20,732 bases of DNA from assembly GCA_023444095.1 (NCBI GenBank), contig JAEZRP010000042.1, forward strand, positions 1-20,732, read 5' to 3'. The notes under the pieces are model-generated. The model was given only the letters and a program-made list of their open reading frames with translations. It was not told the DNA's origin and did not search any database. Positions within the stretch are counted from its first letter, which is position 1. Every line of letters begins with the position of its first letter. This DNA is from Bacillota bacterium. GTDB taxonomy: Bacteria; Bacillota; Clostridia; Christensenellales; Aristaeellaceae. Made by a program: the position numbers and the translations under genes. This document shows positions 7,307 through 15,217 of the stretch, piece after piece.

Positions 7307-8074
7307 TTAGCCACTCGTAATTGTACCATCCTTAATATGATACGCTATTCCGCGTTCTTCACAAAAGCGGACGACGGCAGCAGAGGCATCGTTATAAAAG
7401 ACTTTGTGGTTTGTGTATTCCGTTATGAGTTTGTTGTAATTCATTCGTCCAAACACGATCCTATCAACAAAACCTACGGATTCAAGAAGCACATGGATGT
7501 CCTGTTCAACAATGTTTGGCGTTGGGTAAGGTTCGACGCTAACCCATGTTCGGCAGTTGTGCTCATGAAGGTAGCGTAATGCATTCAATCTATCCATGAA
7601 TGGAGCAGAATGCGGTTCATATCTTTGACGAAAGCCATCATCAAGCGATACAAGTGTGATGCCATACTCATTATCCGGAGACAATGTGGCGACTTCTGCA
7701 GGTGTTATCCCTTTTGTCAGCGTAATACACTGTATGCCAGCGGCATTGAGTTTTTTGATAGCCGCGAGGCTCATCTGTGCAACCTCGTCATAACCAGTCA
7801 TGAACGGGTCAGTAGTAAAGCAGAGTTGTACAGACTGTATTCTCTCCCGCAAACGCGGTATTTCCCGATCAAGAATCTCCAGTGTGTTAATTACAAGTCT
7901 TGGATGACACCAATCTTCTTGACCGGAAACCTTACCAAATCGTTTTGCCATCATATAAGCATAGCATGGGTATGTACAGCCATGAGAGCATCCAAGAACA
8001 TGATTCATTGTGTAGTCGCCGTACTCAACTCCAGTTTTATAGAGCATTGTTTTTCGGGTTATCGTGTCCATCAT
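7307..8074 (-). CDS. Three-Cys-motif radical-SAM-like protein (Gp37/Gp68-type partner of TcmP)
   Basis: The 255-residue protein has a cysteine cluster near its start: GCSHGCTYPCYAYMMAKRFG, with Cys29, Cys33 and Cys37 spaced C-x3-C-x3-C. The following barrel-like strands (VQLCFTTDPF, CITLTKGITPAEV, YGITLVSLDD, TWVSVEPYPTP, IVFGRMNY) resemble SplB-like radical-SAM proteins and the phage Gp37/Gp68 family. These are expected to bind a 4Fe-4S cluster and S-adenosylmethionine; the canonical radical-SAM spacing is C-x3-C-x2-C, so the extra residue (Pro36) is notable. The gene overlaps the TcmP gene by 4 bases, and this pairing gives TcmP its name. AAGGAAG lies upstream of ATG-ATG. The substrate is unknown; a nucleic-acid or nucleotide modification is a reasonable guess. 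A small hairpin (GTGGC/GCCAC) surrounds the stop codon. Confidence 0.82.
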   Translation of the reverse strand: MMDTITRKTMLYKTGVEYGDYTMNHVLGCSHGCTYPCYAYMMAKRFGKVSGQEDWCHPRLVINTLEILDREIPRLRERIQSVQLCFTTDPFMTGYDEVAQMSLAAIKKLNAAGIQCITLTKGITPAEVATLSPDNEYGITLVSLDDGFRQRYEPHSAPFMDRLNALRYLHEHNCRTWVSVEPYPTPNIVEQDIHVLLESVGFVDRIVFGRMNYNKLITEYTNHKVFYNDASAAVVRFCEERGIAYHIKDGTITSG

Positions 8075-9306
8075 TTTTTCTTCCTTATTAATATTTCACT
8101 TCCGCGACCTTCTGTCCAGAACGACGTTGGTTTGCCATTTGCGGTCAAGGCCGGGGTTCGGGCCACTTCTATGAATCCTGATTTTTCCATACGCTTCAAA
8201 ACAGAACCACCCTTCCCACTGCTTAAACGTGGTGAGCCGCATAATACTCCGTAACGGTTGAAAAATTCAGCAAGCACGACGCTTAAGTGCGATAGTTCGG
8301 TGAAATCATCAAGAAGTTCGGCCATATTCATGTTCAGCAATTCGTCTGATACATCCTCGTTCTCTGCTGTTTGGTCGTATAGAGTCATCTGGCCGTGGTT
8401 CTGTATCTCGATAACCAGATGATCAGTGCGCTTGGCAATATTATCGGCCATAAGTATACATCCATCAGGGTGATTCGTCGCATGTACCATGCGGTATTTG
8501 GGGTGTTGACCTGCCTTCAATCGTATGGGCATATCCAATACGTAAGCATATGATTCTCGCAGGTGAACCTTATATAGTGCAGAGAACCGCTTCTCTGCCT
8601 CGTAGCAGTCGAATTTATCAGCCTGATATTCGCGGATTACCTGCTGCCAGTAATCGCCTCCAGCTACGGCGTTTAGCTCTTCTACGGAATCCATGTTGGA
8701 ATGATCATATTCACAAAGATCGGATAGTACTGCTTCACCTTCACGAAAACTTACTCCCATTACGCGGCAAGCTTCTCTGATGAAGCCAAACGAGTTTAAA
8801 TTGATGAGTAGTTCGGCTGTATCAAACAGTTCGGGGAGTTTCGCAAAGAGTTCCGCATTTAGCACCTTCACGCCATAAGGATCAACATAAAGAAATACAT
8901 TACTGGAAGGATATTTCTTATATACGCTCTCAAGCATAGGGATAATATAATCTTCAAATTTTCCGGCAATTACTTTGTAGTGTTGAAACCTCTTCGGATG
9001 CTCTTTGACGAGAATTTCCAGCTGTTCCGCATGGTGCAACTCGATGAATCCAGCATATATCGAGGGTAAAGTCCTACCACGGAAAGAATTGACACAAGCG
9101 TTCAAGCTATCCATTGCGATTATTGGAGATCCCGGCTTTCCATCTCCAAAACGTCCTTTCCCTGCGAAGCAATCAATATAGAGAAGCGGCCTTTGCATAG
9201 TCAGAATCTTGCTAAAGTATGGTACGAGATAGCAACCAAGCAATTCATCCTTTACTTCAGACCACACATATTTCTTGTCAAAAAAATGACTATTGTCTTT
9301 CGGCAT
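8071..9306 (-). CDS. tcmP: Three-Cys-motif partner protein TcmP (methyltransferase-like)
   Basis: The 411-residue product fits the TcmP family. Residues 41-61 read LLYIDCFAGKGRFGDGKPGSP, a Rossmann-type SAM-binding motif I (FAGKG) with the family's GSP extension. Near residue 140 is FLYVDPYGVK, at the position of the DPPY-like motif IV of methyltransferases. INLNSFGFIREA follows. The C-terminal about 90 residues look like a winged-helix (LAEFFNRYGVLCGSPRLSSGKGGSVLKRMEKSGFI). The start has AAGGGAG 8 bases upstream. It lies 88 bases after the large restriction-modification-like gene and overlaps its three-Cys partner by 4 bases. The biochemical role of TcmP is not established to my knowledge; SAM-dependent action with the radical-SAM-like partner is an inference. 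Confidence 0.87.
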   Translation of the reverse strand: MPKDNSHFFDKKYVWSEVKDELLGCYLVPYFSKILTMQRPLLYIDCFAGKGRFGDGKPGSPIIAMDSLNACVNSFRGRTLPSIYAGFIELHHAEQLEILVKEHPKRFQHYKVIAGKFEDYIIPMLESVYKKYPSSNVFLYVDPYGVKVLNAELFAKLPELFDTAELLINLNSFGFIREACRVMGVSFREGEAVLSDLCEYDHSNMDSVEELNAVAGGDYWQQVIREYQADKFDCYEAEKRFSALYKVHLRESYAYVLDMPIRLKAGQHPKYRMVHATNHPDGCILMADNIAKRTDHLVIEIQNHGQMTLYDQTAENEDVSDELLNMNMAELLDDFTELSHLSVVLAEFFNRYGVLCGSPRLSSGKGGSVLKRMEKSGFIEVARTPALTANGKPTSFWTEGRGSEILIRKKK

Positions 9307-9394
9307 GGTGACGCTCCCTTCACAGCAACCTCTATGTCGAACTTGCTTGCATCAGTGAATAATCCATCCTTCATCGAGAACATAAAACATAATA

Positions 9395-12300
9395 CTAGTG
9401 CCTGGTGTGTATTACATACTCAAGCGGACGCATTATTGACATAACTTGATCCCTCTCAACCTTTGAGAATTTATAGCGATCAAACAGCATTTCATCTGTC
9501 CATTCCTGATGGTAATCAAGGAATGGTACAAATCGGAAATTCCCTTTTGTGACGTTGATAGAGGAATATGTCAATCGAAGCAGAAATCTCGGCAGCTTAC
9601 ATGTCATGTACTTCGCAAAATTAACCGCCTCTTCTTGTGTGTCAAACACTGCTAATAGAAGATATGTGTCAGTAAACACAATATCCGGGCCAAATACATG
9701 AACTGTTGTGATCGCACGATAGCCAACACTTGGGTCTACGCCATTTTCGCCATTTCTTGGAACACAACGACCTATCACCACTTTATACTTCGGTATTATG
9801 TCTGCGTTTCGCTGAACTGCACTGGGGGCAATATAGGCCGTCGTGAGCTGGTTACTATTTTGACTACACGCAAACATCAGCGTGTGACTTTCGTCACATG
9901 TCTTTGCTCCTTTTTCGTCAGTCGAAATACCAAAAGTATTTCTTGCATACACAATATCCTCAAGCATCTTATCTCCGCTTGAAGTGATACGACTGATGAT
10001 CTGAACGCTCTCATTATCACGAACAAAAATGTCAAATTCATCCAATCTGCGTTCCATAACAACCTTGTTGTCACCATTTATTGAAACAACCGTACACAAC
10101 CCTGAATATCCATTATCCCAAAGGAAGTAACATATACCGCCGGGAAGTAAAACGTTCTTAAAACATACTGTACTGTCTACATAGTCCACTAACAGTCTCA
10201 TCCTGTTATCGGATAGCATTGAAGCACGAAAGTCATCAAGCCCTTTCCCGCCTGAAAACCATCTTGATGGAGTAATCATCGAAACATATTGAGGATACAA
10301 CGATTTCGCCGCATCGATAAAATACTGATAGACCGGAGAGGCGCTTGCCCCATTCCCACCGTCCATCAGTTGATACGGCGGATTTCCGACGATAGCATCA
10401 AATCTCATTTCACTCACCCCTGTTACATCCCAGTAGCTGGGTCGCAATACTTTTTTAGCAAATTGCTGGGGTTTCTCCCGCAGCATGTTGAGCAGGTCAT
10501 CGAAATAGTGTAAGTTTGCGTGACCATCTGTAAAGCCAAGTAATGTACGCCGCGTAATAGACTTTGCCATAGGCGTTTTGCAGATAACGAAAATGTTCTC
10601 CGCAACTGTTTCAGCCCAAAGGAGGCGTGTATCCGCTTCTGATAAGCTGTCTACTCCAAAAAAATCGCACTTTGCTCGGTATATGGAGTAGGTCACATAG
10701 AGCGGGTACAGGCCGGTCTTGGAGTTTATCTCCAGAATGCGAGCGTTATGCCTCAGTACGGTCTGCGCCGTTACCTGATCATGCTCCACAAGGCGCGGAG
10801 AGTCAAGTAATTCTTTGTGTGTTTCATCGTAGAAGTCGTAACCACCCAAACAATCGCTCATGTGCATATTGACCACGCGCCACGGCGTAAGAACGGTTTC
10901 CTTGTCCGGGTTTTTGAAGCACAGGAATAGCTGCGCCAGCTTTTTCACACGCTCAGTGGGAGAAAGTGTATCAGCATATTTCACAGTGGCGCGGATTCTA
11001 CGCGCCGCCGCTACAAAGACCTCTTTGTCATAATAGCGGATAAACTTCTTGAATAACGCCTTCGTCACGCCGTTGGGCATAAACTCTGCCCATGACGTTG
11101 CATCCACCTGTTCGACCAGTTTCTCCATCGTTATGTCTTCATCAAAGTCAATATCCAGCCCATACACCATCAGGGGTATGCGGATGGATATGCCGCGCAG
11201 AATAGAGATGGCATCCTGCTTCTGCTTGCGTTTTTCTTTCAGTTCCTTCAACCGTGCTTCTTCTTCAGGAGTACGTTGCTGTGGAGGCTTCTTCTCAATA
11301 CGTCCGATTTCTTCATACTGCTCATCAGTAAAGCCTTGCGCGTTGACATCTATCTCATTGGTTTTCTGCTGCGCCTTAGACGCGCCCACTATGCCCTTAA
11401 GCTTCTGGAAGTCCTCCATTGCTAAGCCGTCCAGCATGAGCAGTTCATCGTTATACAGACTTGCGTCGTCAAAGCCGGTTTGGACAGCGCGTTCGGCATA
11501 TGCGCGTTTCAACTGCTGCAGCAGACGGTTGGTGTCATACTTAAGCATTTGCGTGCCTTCGATAGCAATAACAGGGCAATAATTAAGGAACGCACCCATG
11601 ATCGTTGCGTCGCTCTGTTTTCCACGTCCAGCGCGAGTGGAGACCGCGACTGCCTCGGCGATCATTTTCAACGTTCTGTCTGGAGCAAAATCGAACACAT
11701 AACACGCTGTCTTCAATCGACCATATTTATTACATGGAGACTGGACGCGGAAAATGGTTTGAAGATAGTTCGCTGCAGACGTCGAGAACGAGCCCGATAG
11801 CATAAACACAGCCGTCCACTCAGGCACAGTCACACCGGTGGTTAGTTTGCCACAGGACAGCGTTATGGTATAGCCGTCTTCACCCGCTTCATCGATAGCT
11901 GTACGAACCTTTTCAAGTGCCTCCTCGTACTTCTCTTCCTCATTACCGTCGCCAGCGACGTTCACAATCTCAAACGCGCCACTACCAAAAACGGGATGTT
12001 TGTGTAGGAGCTTGACCAGAGCTCTCGCTTCGCGGACACCGGGGATCATCCACAAGGAGTGTTTAAATAGTTGACGATATATTTCGTTGGAATAAGGGTA
12101 ACAGCTATCTTGGCTATCCAACGTGATAAGGTTCAGAAAAGACAGAATATCTGCCTCATGTACGAAGTCACCCGAATGTGCATCGGCGGGCATATCGGCA
12201 TGATCTATACTGTAGTCGCCCGTCCAGACCCGAAAGAATTCGCGGAAATTAAACGCGCGATCTTCCAACTCCACATAGGCCGCACTGTTGATGAGTCTTC

Positions 12301-13411
12301 CTAAATCGTAGGTGAATATACGCATTTCCGGCAACTCCTCATACGGGTTGGAGTCTCCGAAATGTGAAGCATTCCACAAAGCCTTTTGCTCCTGCTCCAT
12401 CACATAATCCCACGTATAGATTTCTTCTTGTTCGTAGGATCGCAGGATATTGAAAGGCGTTCCAGACAGCGCGAGGAATTTCGATTTCTTCTTAACGATG
12501 GCGTTGATCACGGCATCGCCTAATGCGGTTGTGGTACCCTCATGTGCTTCATCAACAATTACGCAATCCCAGTCCGCACTGAAAGCGGCGTCATTTTTAT
12601 CGAAGTTGCCACCTACAAGGGAGGAGCCGCGCAGATCTTGCATGGACGCAAAATAGACGAACTTGTGCCCGGAAGCAAGCAGATACTCGACACTGATATT
12701 ACGAGCTTTGGAACCATAGGTATAATCGCTTCGATCATAAAAGATGTTAGCAAAATCACTATACCAGCCATCGTCAACAACCGGGCGATGTGTGATAATG
12801 ATGGTCTTTCCGAAACCTATACGCTTAATGACCTCGAGAGCTGAAAGCGTCTTGCCAAATCGCATTTTGGCGTTCCACAGCATGCGATTACTTGTTTTGA
12901 AAACGCGGAGCGTTCGGCTGATGGCGTCTTCCTGCTCTGGCCGAAAAACGATGGGTGTATGACTAAGGCCCGTTTCCGTCAGGGACAACGACACTTTACA
13001 CTGCTTGACAGCAGTGATCGCCTTTATTGCTGTGGAAAGATCAACAAAGAACCACTCTTTTCCATGCGCATCATCAAAGACTTTTTTCTTGAAGCCAGAG
13101 TTCGTCAGGACATTATGAACCAGTTTATCGCGGAAACTAACCAGTTGCTGTTTCCCATCTTTCACTATCGTGCGGATAGCCAACTCAGTGTGTTCCAGTT
13201 TATAGCCAATACCGGCTGTACCTGTGTAGCTGTCGATACGTTGCTTTGCCGCTTGATTAAGCGCACGGCAATTGGGCACAAGAGTATCGACAGAATCATC
13301 GGTATGCACAGTAGAATCACCGATTTTCAGAATCCCTTCGTGCTCCCTATCGTTGATGGAGAAAATGTAGATCAGTTTATACTCAAATGTTGCAACAAAC
13401 TCATTTTCCAT
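9395..13411 (-). CDS. Single-chain restriction-modification-like enzyme: GIY-YIG-like nuclease, SF2 helicase, N6-adenine methylase
   Basis: About 1338 residues. I prefer the ATG at 13411 (AGGAGG 8 bases upstream) to the ATG at 13417, which is only 2 bases from that site. N-terminus (about 1-135): KLIYIFSI, GILKIGDST, AAKQRIDSY, VHNVLTNSG and GKEWFFVD, the order seen in T5orf172-type GIY-YIG nucleases. About 160-600: SF2 motor with Walker A variant AKMRFGKT (near 180), DEAH (near 286), ALSGTPF and QTIFRVQSP. A linker with a charged coiled coil (about 690-740) leads to a methylase domain with ILEINSKTG (near 890, motif I) and DAIVGNPPYQL (near 1010, motif IV, N6-adenine type). The end (about 1120-1338) should be target recognition. 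The layout parallels Type ISP enzymes, which normally begin with an Mrr-like nuclease. The gene overlaps the 312-aa partner. Confidence 0.86.
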   Translation of the reverse strand: MENEFVATFEYKLIYIFSINDREHEGILKIGDSTVHTDDSVDTLVPNCRALNQAAKQRIDSYTGTAGIGYKLEHTELAIRTIVKDGKQQLVSFRDKLVHNVLTNSGFKKKVFDDAHGKEWFFVDLSTAIKAITAVKQCKVSLSLTETGLSHTPIVFRPEQEDAISRTLRVFKTSNRMLWNAKMRFGKTLSALEVIKRIGFGKTIIITHRPVVDDGWYSDFANIFYDRSDYTYGSKARNISVEYLLASGHKFVYFASMQDLRGSSLVGGNFDKNDAAFSADWDCVIVDEAHEGTTTALGDAVINAIVKKKSKFLALSGTPFNILRSYEQEEIYTWDYVMEQEQKALWNASHFGDSNPYEELPEMRIFTYDLGRLINSAAYVELEDRAFNFREFFRVWTGDYSIDHADMPADAHSGDFVHEADILSFLNLITLDSQDSCYPYSNEIYRQLFKHSLWMIPGVREARALVKLLHKHPVFGSGAFEIVNVAGDGNEEEKYEEALEKVRTAIDEAGEDGYTITLSCGKLTTGVTVPEWTAVFMLSGSFSTSAANYLQTIFRVQSPCNKYGRLKTACYVFDFAPDRTLKMIAEAVAVSTRAGRGKQSDATIMGAFLNYCPVIAIEGTQMLKYDTNRLLQQLKRAYAERAVQTGFDDASLYNDELLMLDGLAMEDFQKLKGIVGASKAQQKTNEIDVNAQGFTDEQYEEIGRIEKKPPQQRTPEEEARLKELKEKRKQKQDAISILRGISIRIPLMVYGLDIDFDEDITMEKLVEQVDATSWAEFMPNGVTKALFKKFIRYYDKEVFVAAARRIRATVKYADTLSPTERVKKLAQLFLCFKNPDKETVLTPWRVVNMHMSDCLGGYDFYDETHKELLDSPRLVEHDQVTAQTVLRHNARILEINSKTGLYPLYVTYSIYRAKCDFFGVDSLSEADTRLLWAETVAENIFVICKTPMAKSITRRTLLGFTDGHANLHYFDDLLNMLREKPQQFAKKVLRPSYWDVTGVSEMRFDAIVGNPPYQLMDGGNGASASPVYQYFIDAAKSLYPQYVSMITPSRWFSGGKGLDDFRASMLSDNRMRLLVDYVDSTVCFKNVLLPGGICYFLWDNGYSGLCTVVSINGDNKVVMERRLDEFDIFVRDNESVQIISRITSSGDKMLEDIVYARNTFGISTDEKGAKTCDESHTLMFACSQNSNQLTTAYIAPSAVQRNADIIPKYKVVIGRCVPRNGENGVDPSVGYRAITTVHVFGPDIVFTDTYLLLAVFDTQEEAVNFAKYMTCKLPRFLLRLTYSSINVTKGNFRFVPFLDYHQEWTDEMLFDRYKFSKVERDQVMSIMRPLEYVIHTRH

Positions 13412-14339
13412 TTCCATTTCCTCCTATCAACGATGCATACGTCTTGATCACCTTTGAGCGCCAATCCTTGATACGGCATTTGTGAGATTGAGGGTTTGGA
13501 TTAAAGAGTGATGGCTCTTCATCCACCTCACTATATGGTGGCATATTGGTGGTTCCATCCATCTGCCAGATGTTCCATGAAAGGATGGTGGCTATTTTCA
13601 GTAGCTCTCTTTCGGTCGGATGTCGCTTCCATACATAAAGCATATAGTCGGCAAATGTTGCCAGCAAGTTTTCACGCGCCAGTAGAAGATTATCCCCTTG
13701 AAACTCAAAAGCATAAACACTTTGGTATGCCCTGATCGTCCAACGCATCCATTCGCCTTCGTCAGATGTGTTTTCTGTAACAATGCGAAGTTTGCGATCC
13801 AACAAACCAATACGATTAGGCACATCGATAGGCTGCCCAGTGACCGTGTCATATCGGCTGACAAGGTATGGAGCTTCTCCACATGTGACTTCCATTCTAC
13901 GGGCATCAACATAGTGCTTCCAATCTTTGGTAACTTTTCTTGAAGAGAATTCGACCGGGGTGAATATAGTTTCCCACCCGGCATCCGTCTCAACGTTAAA
14001 CACACGTGTTCGGCCAAACCACGCCTCGTCGATGAGGTTATTCTGAGCATTGCATATCCACGATGGCGTGAAAACCTCTGCTTTGCTTCGAGTTCTCACC
14101 TGTTGGCTGTTTTTCGCTTTCATGACACGAGGCATAATCTGGTTACCGTTATCCCCAGTGATGTGAGACGGCAAAATCTGCGCATCGATTGCAAAATAAA
14201 CACTCTCGGTGGAATAATCATCTGTTGCCCAAACGATATTACGCCCCGTTGTTCTGTCAAGCAGGAGAACGTCGAGAAGGCTGGCGCTCATTTGAGCAAT
14301 GCGGTTTTCTTGCACATCCTGCTTGACCAGACACTCCAT
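13401..14339 (-). CDS. Methylase-associated restriction-modification subunit
   Basis: The 312-residue protein contains RSKAEVFTPSWICN at about 85-98, the (G/A)EVFTP block found at the front of N6-adenine methylases of Type I/IIG systems, and GEAPYLVSRYD near 154-164, which I recall from small 'subunit M' proteins paired with Eco57I-type methylases. It lacks both SAM-binding motif I and an NPPY motif, so it cannot methylate alone; those motifs are in the next gene. It starts directly after the XRE stop codon (TAA-ATG), with AAGGAGGAG inside the end of the XRE gene, and its end overlaps the large enzyme's start. That tight coupling suggests a fixed-ratio complex. Its likely role is help with DNA recognition or methylation; this is inferred. 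Confidence 0.75.
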   Translation of the reverse strand: MECLVKQDVQENRIAQMSASLLDVLLLDRTTGRNIVWATDDYSTESVYFAIDAQILPSHITGDNGNQIMPRVMKAKNSQQVRTRSKAEVFTPSWICNAQNNLIDEAWFGRTRVFNVETDAGWETIFTPVEFSSRKVTKDWKHYVDARRMEVTCGEAPYLVSRYDTVTGQPIDVPNRIGLLDRKLRIVTENTSDEGEWMRWTIRAYQSVYAFEFQGDNLLLARENLLATFADYMLYVWKRHPTERELLKIATILSWNIWQMDGTTNMPPYSEVDEEPSLFNPNPQSHKCRIKDWRSKVIKTYASLIGGNGNGK

Positions 14340-14561
14340 TTACCGCTCCTCCTTCTGAACGCATTTCGATACATTCATAATATCCGACAGTTCGCAATCG
14401 AGAGTGGTGCATATCTTGCGTAGCGTCTCTGTACTGACATCTTCGTTTTTACCCAGTTTTGCAAGCTGGCGTGTGCTGATATCAGCCTTAAGGCGCAGCT
14501 CTGTTTTACTCATATTTCGATCTAGCAGCAGATGCCAGAGGGGCTTATAATCAATAACCAT
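14340..14561 (-). CDS. Small XRE-family regulator of the restriction-modification operon
   Basis: I chose ATG 14561, giving 73 residues, because GGGGG lies about 8 bases upstream and the promoter's predicted transcript start (near 14585) excludes the longer reading from 14621. The protein is a Cro/C1-type helix-turn-helix: WHLLLDRNMSKTELRLKADIS, then TRQLAKLGKNEDVSTETLRKIC, then LDCELSDIMNV. It is first in the operon, as is usual for controller proteins of restriction-modification systems, which delay nuclease expression after entry into a new host. An inverted repeat just upstream of its promoter's -35 box is a candidate operator. Its control role is inferred from position and size. Confidence 0.85.
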   Translation of the reverse strand: MVIDYKPLWHLLLDRNMSKTELRLKADISTRQLAKLGKNEDVSTETLRKICTTLDCELSDIMNVSKCVQKEER

Positions 14562-14591
14562 ACGGTTTACCCCCAGCTTTTGGATGTTGTT

Positions 14592-14621
14592 ATTATACCA
14601 CACAACAGGGACATATCGCAA
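14592..14621 (-). promoter_or_regulatory. Promoter of the XRE/restriction-modification/TcmP operon
   Basis: On the minus strand TTGCGA (14621-14616) and a perfect TATAAT (14597-14592) are separated by 18 bases. Transcription should begin near 14585, 24 bases before the XRE start codon. No internal promoter of this quality was noticed between the five genes. Confidence 0.7.
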
Positions 14622-14623
14622 CG

Positions 14624-14641
14624 TGAAATTTCAAAATGAAA
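14624..14641. promoter_or_regulatory. Candidate operator: overlapping TGAAA/TTTCA inverted repeats
   Basis: TGAAATTTCA (14624-14633) is a perfect palindrome and overlaps a second inverted repeat, TTTCA-AAA-TGAAA (14629-14641). It touches the -35 box of the minus-strand promoter. The operon's own small XRE protein is the obvious candidate binder; no direct evidence. Confidence 0.35.
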
Positions 14642-14677
14642 CGGTATGTAAATTCTAAAATTGATCGGCGGGTTGCC

Positions 14678-14706
14678 TTGACAATCATTTGAGGGTGCGA
14701 TAGAAT
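14678..14706 (+). promoter_or_regulatory. Promoter of the repressor-ImmA operon
   Basis: TTGACA (14678-14683), 17 bases, TAGAAT (14701-14706): near-consensus sigma-A promoter. It runs back to back with the minus-strand promoter at 14592-14621, so the roughly 80 bases between them contain the whole divergent control region. Confidence 0.75.
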
Positions 14707-14736
14707 ATGTAAGCGGACGAGCTTACACGCGCACGA
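14707..14736 (+). promoter_or_regulatory. 30-bp repeated element, copy 1 (likely operator)
   Basis: The element reads ATGTAAGC-N4-GAGCT-N-ACACGCGCACGA and matches the copy at 16032-16061 in 25 of 30 positions. It contains GTAAGC-N6-GCTTAC, a perfect 6-bp inverted repeat. It begins right after the -10 box and covers the predicted transcription start, which is where a phage-type repressor would bind to control its own gene. Confidence 0.6.
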
Positions 14737-14751
14737 AGGAGGTGGCCCCAG

Positions 14752-14799
14752 ATGCAGGCATTGCGCATTGGTCGACGAAGGTTGGTGTTGTTTTTCTGA
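14752..14799 (+). CDS. Possible 15-codon leader ORF
   Basis: ATG at 14752 follows an excellent ribosome binding site (AAGGAGGTGG, about 7 bases spacing) and encodes a short basic then hydrophobic peptide, MQALRIGRRRLVLFF, ending TGA. It precedes the XRE repressor gene by 35 bases. It could be translated to couple or tune repressor expression, or simply be the remains of a former first gene. Its content is not that of a known leader peptide. Confidence 0.3.
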   Translation: MQALRIGRRRLVLFF

Positions 14800-14834
14800 C
14801 AGGAGAGAATGACAAAATGAAAGAGGAATGAAAA

Positions 14835-15209
14835 ATGAATGGTAATGGAGTAACATTTGCACAGTACATCACAGAAATAAGGGAGCGTCAAAAGATCACA
14901 CTGCGCCAGATGGCGGAGCATCTCGGCGTTTCGGCAGCGTACTACAGTGACGTCGAAAAAGGGAGGAGGAACCCTCTCAGCCTGGAGAAGCTCGAGCTCT
15001 TTGCTTCGGTCGCCAGCATGACTGAGGACGAGAAAACAATCATGTTCGATTTGGCTGGTAAAGGTCGGAGTGAAGTGCCCCCCGATTTGCCGGACTACAT
15101 CATGAACCGGGACTACGTGAGCGCCGCACTGCGCACTGCGAGAGATCTCCAGGCAGATCAAAGTGACTGGGAAGAGATGGTCGCTGCGCTGAAAAAACGA
15201 AAGGGGTAA
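14835..15209 (+). CDS. XRE-family repressor (ImmR-like)
   Basis: The 124-residue protein has an N-terminal Cro/C1 helix-turn-helix at about residues 8-62: FAQYITEIRERQKITLRQMAEHLGVS, then AAYYSDVEKGRRNPLSLEKLELFA. The C-terminal 50 residues are acidic and helical (DYVSAALRTARDLQ). It is followed 8 bases later by an ImmA/IrrE metallopeptidase gene, the standard pair in phages and integrative elements such as ICEBs1, where the peptidase cleaves the repressor to allow excision and lytic or early gene expression. AGAGGA lies upstream of the ATG. Its likely DNA targets are the two copies of the 30-bp element, one over its own transcription start and one ahead of the early genes; that is inferred. 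Confidence 0.88.
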   Translation: MNGNGVTFAQYITEIRERQKITLRQMAEHLGVSAAYYSDVEKGRRNPLSLEKLELFASVASMTEDEKTIMFDLAGKGRSEVPPDLPDYIMNRDYVSAALRTARDLQADQSDWEEMVAALKKRKG

Positions 15210-15217
15210 CAAGACGG

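Noticed and set aside
9395..13411. Type III (Res/Mod) or Type I (HsdR) restriction subunit
   Set aside because: Helicase and methylase motifs are in one chain, with no HsdS or separate Mod gene, so a single-chain Type ISP/IIG-like layout fits better.
14562..14621. Longer start (14621) for the small XRE regulator
   Set aside because: The added codons coincide with the -35/-10 promoter, and the ATG at 14561 has its own GGGGG site.
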